In this document: piece after piece, positions 59,670-64,000 of the stretch | Position numbering within the stretch: the stretch's first letter is position 1 | Layout: each line of letters begins with the position of its first letter | Source: Nocardioides sp. JQ2195 | Lineage (GTDB): Bacteria > Actinomycetota > Actinomycetes > Propionibacteriales > Nocardioidaceae | Assembly: GCF_012272695.1 (NCBI RefSeq) | Contig: NZ_CP050902.1 | Location: forward strand, 2,418,001-2,482,000 | Length of the DNA: 64,000 nt | Direction: 5' to 3' | The notes under the pieces: model-generated | The model's input: only the letters and a program-made list of their open reading frames with translations | Told to the model about the DNA's origin: nothing | The model's database searches: none | Made by a program: the position numbers and the translations under genes

Positions 59670-60578
59670 TTGGGACCGAAACGCAAGAAGTGTGAGGGAA
59701 CTGCCATCGGACCGACCGACCGTGCTCAGCAATTTGCAGCGGTGCTGGGGCTCGTCGCCTGCATTCTGCTGGTCCTAGATGGGGTCCGTCTGGTTCGCGA
59801 CAATCGGGACGATCACACATCAGCATCAACGGGCGAGCCGACGGCACTACCCTCCGCCCCGTCGAGTTCACCATCAGAGATCCTGTCAGGGGACCCTCAA
59901 CCATCCGCCCTGCCCTCCGAACCGGAAACACAAGGAAGCCAAGCAACGGAGCCTTTGTCGAAGCCAGCTTCGAACAGCCGAGGAGCAAAACTGGCCTCAC
60001 TTCTTGGCCAGGTCCAAGTCATCCCTAGACGGCCCAATGTCGATGGCTACGATCGAAGTTGCTCGCCAAGAGCCGGCTGCGTCTTCGGGACCGCATGGAA
60101 CGACGCGACATCAGCTCCTCTGGGACACAACGGTTGCGACACCAGGAACGACGTCCTGCGCAAGGACTTGAGCGATATCGTCATCAAGCCCGACACGAAC
60201 GGTTGTCTCGTTCTGTCCGGGGTGTTGGATGACCCCTACACGGGGCGAACCATCCGGTTCCAGCGTGGCTATGAAACTTCTTTGGCCGTGCAGATCGATC
60301 ATCTGATCCCGCTCGCAGCCGCTTGGGACCTTGGCGCGTGGAAGTGGTCTCAGTCCGAGCGGGAGGCGTTCGCCAATGATGTGACGCACGAGTTGCTCGC
60401 AGCCGATGGCCCCTCCAACATGGCCAAGTCCGACAGCACACCCGCGTCGTGGCTCCCGCCAAACAAAGCGTTCCGCTGCGAATACGGCGTCCGCTACGTG
60501 GAAGCATCAATTGAATGGCAACTTCCGGTCACAGCAGCAGATGTCGAGGTTCTGAAGCATCTGGTGCCGAAGTGCTAG
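59670..60578 (+). CDS. exported HNH endonuclease family protein
   Basis: A 302-residue protein with one N-terminal membrane/export helix (AAVLGLVACILLVLDGV), a Ser/Pro/Thr-rich linker and a C-terminal HNH nuclease domain: RSCSPRAGCVFGTAWNDAT, then VQIDHLIPLAAAWDLGAW with the catalytic His, and GPSNMAKSDSTPASW. The architecture equals the protein at 2639 apart from the Ig domain. It starts with TTG 59670, weakly supported. It is the only plus-strand gene in the island array and meets the TerD gene tail to tail (1-bp gap). Confidence 0.82.
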   Translation: MGPKRKKCEGTAIGPTDRAQQFAAVLGLVACILLVLDGVRLVRDNRDDHTSASTGEPTALPSAPSSSPSEILSGDPQPSALPSEPETQGSQATEPLSKPASNSRGAKLASLLGQVQVIPRRPNVDGYDRSCSPRAGCVFGTAWNDATSAPLGHNGCDTRNDVLRKDLSDIVIKPDTNGCLVLSGVLDDPYTGRTIRFQRGYETSLAVQIDHLIPLAAAWDLGAWKWSQSEREAFANDVTHELLAADGPSNMAKSDSTPASWLPPNKAFRCEYGVRYVEASIEWQLPVTAADVEVLKHLVPKC

Positions 60579-60579
60579 T

Positions 60580-61110
60580 TCAGAGCCTGTGGCGCACCAG
60601 GCTGCTGAAGTCCACATCCACGGGCTCCCCCTTGGCTTCAAACTCCCAACCACCATCACTGGAGCGCAACAGCAGGCCAAGGATCTGACACTTGCTCACA
60701 CCCGGCGGTGGTGACACAAAACTCAGATCCTGCGAACCCGTGCGCGGGTCCCAGGTCTCCAAGCTGACGGATCCCAAGGCCTCCAGCGTCACATTCGCGA
60801 CTCTGGCGCCGAGGACCAATTCGATTCGTTGTGCCGCCGAGGGGAGCGACTCCAAGTCGATCTGCAACTGAGTGTGGACCGCCCCGTTGTCGAACGTGGT
60901 CGAACGCAGGAACACCGCACGGTCGGGAGAATCTGGTCTGCGCCCGAAGACGACATGATCGCGTGAGAGGAGCTTGCCCTGCGCATCCTCGATGAGTGCA
61001 AACAATCCCGTCGGCACGCCTTTCGGCTCCCAGCGCACGTCGACCACAGCTGCACAGCGCTTCGCTCCGAGCAGGAGCGGCCCGGAAGAACCGATGATGA
61101 CTTCTGTCAT
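60580..61110 (-). CDS. TerD family stress protein
   Basis: The 176-residue protein follows the TerD beta-sandwich: DVRWEPKGVPTGLFALIEDA, RDHVVFGRRPDSPDRAVFL, LQIDLESLP, IELVLGARV, LETWDPRTG and KCQILGLLLRSSDGGWEFEA, where DGGWEFEAKGEPVD corresponds to the WKF motif. Calcium-binding Asp residues of TerD are only partly kept. The start at 61110 overlaps the GTPase stop (ATGA). TerD proteins often accompany GTPase or vWA proteins in predicted conflict systems. Confidence 0.78.
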   Translation of the reverse strand: MTEVIIGSSGPLLLGAKRCAAVVDVRWEPKGVPTGLFALIEDAQGKLLSRDHVVFGRRPDSPDRAVFLRSTTFDNGAVHTQLQIDLESLPSAAQRIELVLGARVANVTLEALGSVSLETWDPRTGSQDLSFVSPPPGVSKCQILGLLLRSSDGGWEFEAKGEPVDVDFSSLVRHRL

Positions 61111-62219
61111 TGCTTCAGAATCCATTTCACCGGGTCCAGGACCCGGAAGGGGGCGATGCCCGACGTGTTGATCGATTGTCCGTCCGACGCAGCACCGAGC
61201 GAGGACACGGCGAAGTATCGGTACACGCCGGCTGCGTTGCGCAAAACGTTGTCCACCCTGTTGCCTGACACCATCCGCAGCAGTGAATCAATCTCGTGGT
61301 GCAACAGATCGCCGTCGACCGTGTCGTACGTGGGAGTCCGCATGGAGGGGTCTCGACGCAGCGGAGATCCTGGCCTGACCATCACGCTCCTGACCACTTC
61401 ACCAGCCACGTCAGCAGCTGCGTGCAGATAGTCCACCTTCGAGAGTGTGACGGCGATCGGGATCCGGACGCCCGGAGGTTTACCCAGCTGGAGAAGCTCA
61501 AGAACCTGCTGCAAGACCTCCACTCCGTCACCGCCCAACTCCCCCATCGGCACGACACCACGCAGGACATTGCGTAGTTCTGGAATCTTCAGTGGGTCCA
61601 GAAGGGCAATTACTGCGTCGGCCCGGCTGACGAAGGCAAGTTGCGGCCTTCTGTTGCGGAGATCCTCCAGATCCTCACCAGCCACGTCCCGAAGCACCAA
61701 GATCTGCGGGCGACCAGTGCTGTCCACGAATCGGTAGATGAGTGGCCGGTGTGCATCAAAGCTCTTCGAAATCTCGACTGTCGGTGGCAGGATTTGTCGA
61801 TCCTTGAAGATCACGTCACCCAACGCGCGGTCATACACGGCTCTGGTGTCACCGAGCATCTCGAGCACGGAGCCATACTTGTCAGCGAAAATTTCAAGCT
61901 GCTGCTTGAGCACCCCCAAGTAGATGCTCTTGCCAGTGGTCCGCGCCCCCGCCATGGCCACGCAGGTCACGTTTGGAGCTGGAAGCGCGCGCCACTCGGC
62001 CGGAATCACCGAGTGGCAGCTCGGACACGCTTCCCTGCTCGAAGGAACCCGACACTGCGGGCATGACCGAAGGTCGGCGTCGAAGATGGGTTGTAGGGGA
62101 ACGTCAGTCCCGCCGTATTCCTGATTGAGGCTCGCGCGTCGCTCTGGTTCACAAAGCCCGACACAGACAAGCTTTTTCACCTCAGGCGGAACGAACCGAA
62201 AACAAGTAGGACACTTCAT
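61107..62219 (-). CDS. TRAFAC-type GTPase with N-terminal zinc ribbons
   Basis: The 370-residue protein begins with two zinc ribbon-like modules (CPTC at 3-6 with CVGLC; CPQC at 53-56 and CPSC at 65-68). Next is a GTPase core with P-loop GARTTGKS (91-98), switch II-like RDVAGED (DxxG at 178-181) and the specificity motif TLSKVD (SKVD at 260-263). This is the layout of predicted double-GTPase/GAP1 conflict systems. The ATG at 62219 directly follows the stop of the vWA gene (TAG-ATG). Confidence 0.85.
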   Translation of the reverse strand: MKCPTCFRFVPPEVKKLVCVGLCEPERRASLNQEYGGTDVPLQPIFDADLRSCPQCRVPSSREACPSCHSVIPAEWRALPAPNVTCVAMAGARTTGKSIYLGVLKQQLEIFADKYGSVLEMLGDTRAVYDRALGDVIFKDRQILPPTVEISKSFDAHRPLIYRFVDSTGRPQILVLRDVAGEDLEDLRNRRPQLAFVSRADAVIALLDPLKIPELRNVLRGVVPMGELGGDGVEVLQQVLELLQLGKPPGVRIPIAVTLSKVDYLHAAADVAGEVVRSVMVRPGSPLRRDPSMRTPTYDTVDGDLLHHEIDSLLRMVSGNRVDNVLRNAAGVYRYFAVSSLGAASDGQSINTSGIAPFRVLDPVKWILKQ

Positions 62220-63305
62220 CTACCGCTCGACTCCTTTCAGCGCCTCGACCAACTCTGCCCAACGACTCGACTCATCATCCTGCCAATTATCGACTGTGAC
62301 CACGGCAGCTTGGACGGCCCCCGCCATGTGGGCGAAGTGCGATAGAAGCGGAGCCCCGGACTCAGGCGTCTTGGTCGACGAATCAGCAGTCACAACGCCA
62401 AAGACAACAGCGGGAGCGCCGGGTCGGTCCAAGAATGCCGCGAGTTCAGCAAGGTCGCTTGGAGGTCCGTCCACGAGTACTCCCACGACGTGGGCTCCTA
62501 GAGACGACGCTTCTTCAACGGCTGGCAGCACGAGAGTCCAAGAGGCTGGCCCCGTCGCCTGCAAAACGTCATCTACCAGAACCCGAGGCGCATCACACGC
62601 AGCATCAGACCACTTCGGACGCGACAGTCCTGTAACACCGGCGGCGACGGGTAGCCGACCGCTCCATTCGACCAGGACGCCAGCGAACTGCTCCACGACG
62701 TCGACGAGGGTGTCCGCCGAGGCCACGGCTCGAAACGACGCAGAGCTGTCCACCACGACGGCCCAGGGGCGTGCCGACGTCAACACGTTTGAGTCTCCGC
62801 CCCGCAAGCTGCGCAACGCGTAACGACCACTCGTCACCCAAGGGAGCTCGCGTTCGTCGACGGGAACTACAGATGGCGCGTCCGATGAGTCCATAAAGTC
62901 GAGATCTCGCGCGGCACGTGCATCCACAGTGAGGCGCCAACCACTGTCCGCAGCGTCGATCACCCGGGCCAACTCGAAGTCCTTGTAGCCGCCGATGTCC
63001 ACCTGCTCCACGAGAATTTGCGGGCCCTCGTTGCCTGCTGTGGCGACACTCTTCACCTCGACACCGACTCGTGCACCCGGGGGAAATACACCAGCGCCGC
63101 GGGGACGAACCACAAGGCGCACTTCTCCGCGGCCCGGACGAACAATCACGTCACGGTCAGACTCCCGAGGCTCGCCACAATCAGCGCCATCGCGGCTCAC
63201 TGCACTCAGTTGCAATGTGTCAGAGGCACCGGTGAGTGACGCTCCGAGATATCCCATGGGTAGCTGTGCTGACTGCCCCGCTCCCACCTCAACTGACTTA
63301 CTCAT
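62220..63305 (-). CDS. vWA-domain protein with MIDAS motif
   Basis: A 361-residue protein. The N-terminal 130 residues are beta-rich, with GGYKDFELARVIDAADSGWR recalling the TerD end. The C-terminal half is a von Willebrand A domain with MIDAS DSSAS (186-190) in WAVVVDSSASF, further conserved Ala/Gly strands (VVGVLVDGPPS, VVFGVVTADSS). The ATG at 63305 has GGAG 7 nt upstream. It overlaps the upstream gene and is followed by the GTPase without a gap, so it belongs to the same operon. Confidence 0.78.
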   Translation of the reverse strand: MSKSVEVGAGQSAQLPMGYLGASLTGASDTLQLSAVSRDGADCGEPRESDRDVIVRPGRGEVRLVVRPRGAGVFPPGARVGVEVKSVATAGNEGPQILVEQVDIGGYKDFELARVIDAADSGWRLTVDARAARDLDFMDSSDAPSVVPVDERELPWVTSGRYALRSLRGGDSNVLTSARPWAVVVDSSASFRAVASADTLVDVVEQFAGVLVEWSGRLPVAAGVTGLSRPKWSDAACDAPRVLVDDVLQATGPASWTLVLPAVEEASSLGAHVVGVLVDGPPSDLAELAAFLDRPGAPAVVFGVVTADSSTKTPESGAPLLSHFAHMAGAVQAAVVTVDNWQDDESSRWAELVEALKGVER

Positions 63306-64000
63306 CGCCACTCCCGTCGAACATCGGTTCGTTGATGGGTTCCACCTCCGTGACGCGTGAGGCCACTGCCTCCGCGCCAGTTCCTACGCCTAACTGGAGC
63401 ACCGCATCCTGCCAACGTTCGAGGAACTCAATCAGGGCAGACGAAAGCTCATCTCCCAATGCCAGCAAGTTGGTTGCGCGCTCCACTTGGAGAGGTCCGG
63501 CATCCTGCGGTGAGCAAAGACCAAGGCACAATGCGATCGCCTGCTTGAGGGTCGCCTGATCGTCTTCCGATGCACTCTCGATGATGTCGAGGAGTGGGCC
63601 AAGGAGCGCAGCGGGGGAAGCCACTCCGAGTTCCAGGGAGTCGTATCGGGGCCAGACCTCATTCGCTTGGCTCGTCAGCTGGAACCAGATCTCTTCCTGC
63701 GGCTCTACCGGCTCAGCGTGTCTCGCCTCGACATGTTCTTGGAACTCGCCATCCGGCGATGGGTCGAGGAAGTCCAGGAATTGGTCGTCGCCGTCGGTGC
63801 CGACAACCAACTCCCCTGCTTCAGGCTGGAAAAGGGCCAAGAGGCCGGGATCGGTTAGTCCATCCCACGGCTGCAGCTTGCGCCACTCCCGAATGAGGGC
63901 ATCTGCCTCGGGATGCTCACGCCCCTTCTCGCGCAGTAGTGCAAGCACCAAGGGCCATTCCGGGCTCAGGTGCTCTCCCGGTTTGAGATCCGCAACCAGA
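63298..64000 (-). CDS. C-terminal part of a large acidic protein, possible GTPase-associated protein (start outside window)
   Basis: The minus-strand frame is open from the right edge to TAA at 63298, with 233 residues visible (beginning LVADLKPGEHLSPEWPLVLA). It is acidic, mostly helical, with a VWPRYDSLELGVASPAALLG segment and no recognisable catalytic motif. Its position upstream of vWA and TRAFAC GTPase genes is that of the GAP1-type GTPase-associated proteins, but the visible part cannot prove it. The upstream part is needed. Confidence 0.6.
   Translation of the reverse strand, partial: LVADLKPGEHLSPEWPLVLALLREKGREHPEADALIREWRKLQPWDGLTDPGLLALFQPEAGELVVGTDGDDQFLDFLDPSPDGEFQEHVEARHAEPVEPQEEIWFQLTSQANEVWPRYDSLELGVASPAALLGPLLDIIESASEDDQATLKQAIALCLGLCSPQDAGPLQVERATNLLALGDELSSALIEFLERWQDAVLQLGVGTGAEAVASRVTEVEPINEPMFDGSGDE

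Overview
The window is high-GC (roughly 70%) actinobacterial chromosomal DNA with dense, overlapping operons and frequent GTG/TTG starts. The gene mix (TreXYZ trehalose genes, urease without UreE, mycoredoxin-like glutaredoxin, MerR-DICT/photolyase operon, type III PKS cluster, IS256 and IS3 elements) fits a free-living actinomycete, most likely Nocardioidaceae such as Nocardioides. The genus is an inference from gene content only. No rRNA, tRNA or CRISPR array was seen.

Layout. 0-3.6 kb: FAD-linked oxidase (cut by the window edge), small secreted protein, luciferase-like monooxygenase, secreted HNH nuclease. 4.1-8.1 kb: four-gene operon (91-aa protein, FHA protein, region-2-only sigma-like protein, photolyase) divergent from a MerR-DICT regulator, with a 19-bp palindrome between them. 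8.2-11 kb: SPW membrane protein, TetR regulator, strong inverted repeats, AMIN-like lipoprotein, membrane glutaredoxin. 11-15 kb: an unrecognised pair, a 965-aa protein and a 366-aa protein with a possible His/Cys protease-like dyad. 15.1-19.5 kb: PAP2 and GT-C membrane enzymes, EEP phosphohydrolase, gamma carbonic anhydrase, secreted protein. 20-25.2 kb: a translationally coupled cluster (UbiA, geranylgeranyl-reductase-like, type III PKS, ICMT-like, FAD oxidoreductase, Idi) predicted to make a prenylated, methylated and oxidised polyketide phenol or quinone. 25.2-32.3 kb: glgX/treX-treY-treZ for trehalose from glycogen, with treZ read through into an alpha/beta hydrolase. 33.3-37.9 kb: ureABCFGD. 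37.9-40.3 kb: GDPD, PAP2 and a flippase-like protein. 40.5-48.8 kb: acyl-CoA catabolic operon with MHS transporter and LysR regulator.

48.9-64 kb is an accessory island. It opens with a toxin-antitoxin pair and a truncated Ig-repeat remnant. After these lies a long minus-strand array entering from beyond the right edge: a possible GTPase-associated protein (partial), a vWA protein, a zinc-ribbon TRAFAC-type GTPase, a TerD protein, a two-TM coiled-coil protein, a MotB-like protein keeping the proton-channel Asp, a membrane pseudokinase, a broken PASTA protein and a 653-aa membrane protein gene. A secreted HNH nuclease gene lies antiparallel in the middle. The 653-aa gene is split by an IS256 element (8-bp target duplication) and an IS3 element (3-bp duplication); removing both with one copy of each duplication restores one 654-codon frame. 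The distal end of this putative stator/GTPase/TerD conflict system is therefore decaying while its upstream genes look intact. This array is the best candidate for an undescribed system in the window.
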